NCBI GenBank assembly: GCA_004557195.1
Contig: SFER01000147.1
Span: forward strand, 1-5,428
Source of the DNA: Bacteroidales bacterium
GTDB taxonomy: Bacteria; Bacteroidota; Bacteroidia; Bacteroidales; Muribaculaceae
Direction of reading: 5' to 3'
Length of the DNA stretch: 5,428 bases
Shown piece by piece: positions 5,272 through 5,428 of the stretch. The position numbers were made by a program, and so were the translations under genes. Positions within the stretch are counted from its first letter, which is position 1; every line of letters begins with the position of its first letter. The notes under the pieces were generated by a model. The model did no database searches. It worked only from the letters and a program-made list of their open reading frames with translations, and had not been told where the DNA came from.

Positions 5272-5428
5272 CTATGGGCGCGGAGGACGACCACCGCCGC
5301 CGGGTCCGCCACCGGAAGAGCCGACTGTGGTCACCATCGAGGATGTGGTGAAAGTGGTTGCCGCAGTGCCGCCCGAATAAGTGCCGCCGGTGTAGTAGCC
5401 GTGGAACTCCTCGCCGCCGGTGTATGTT
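5272..5428 (-). CDS. C-terminal end of a Gly-rich protein (partial)
   Basis: An open frame on the minus strand enters from the right edge and ends at TAG (5274-5272), giving about 51 residues. It begins TYTGGEEFHGYYTGGTYSGG, continues with a Thr/Ser stretch (AATTFTTSSMVTTVGSS), and ends in a Gly/Pro/Arg tail, GGGPGGGGRPPRP. The stop lies 11 bp from the bidirectional terminator in convergent orientation to lgt, which supports a real gene end. The Gly/Thr/Tyr repeats and Gly-Pro tail resemble C-termini of Bacteroidales extracellular beta-helix carbohydrate-binding proteins (Cthe_2159-like), but this is a loose resemblance and too little is in view to assign a function. Confidence 0.65.
   Translation of the reverse strand, partial: TYTGGEEFHGYYTGGTYSGGTAATTFTTSSMVTTVGSSGGGPGGGGRPPRP

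Overview
The window looks like a chromosomal segment of a Bacteroidales bacterium. Several putative promoters fit the Bacteroidetes form (TTG, about 20 bp, TAnnTTTG). Start codons lack clear Shine-Dalgarno sequences. The tRNA gene has no encoded CCA, and ArgH and Lgt read as Bacteroidetes-type proteins. The GC-rich housekeeping genes would suit a Muribaculaceae-like genome, but that family assignment is inference.

Left part (1-3050): a plus-strand cluster of argH (argininosuccinate lyase), an aldo/keto reductase of the YghZ type 10 bp later, and a small lipoprotein whose ATG overlaps the reductase stop codon. The three are probably one operon read from a promoter near 75-107. The lipoprotein has a Rieske-like C-terminal pattern in which the two iron-ligand histidines are missing.

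Middle (3060-3280): a tRNA-Leu(UAA) gene with its own promoter, phased A-tracts upstream and a strong intrinsic terminator.

Centre (3400-4260): a standalone AT-richer gene for a four-helix-bundle protein of the S23 / 23S-rRNA-intervening-sequence family. It is tightly bracketed by arrays of a 9-bp repeat (CCAATAGGG-like) lying in inverted orientation. The arms match at 29 of 32 positions and could form a long stem with the whole ORF in the loop. This is the most unusual structure in the window and resembles the architecture of 23S rRNA intervening sequences, but it sits in an intergenic position. To its right is a leftward promoter facing a GC-rich hairpin region, possibly a small or antisense RNA.

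Right part (4300-5428): lgt (prolipoprotein diacylglyceryl transferase), a bidirectional terminator, and the C-terminal end of a Gly-rich minus-strand protein that runs off the window. Lgt would act on the lipoprotein encoded to the left, but nothing beyond that general role links them.
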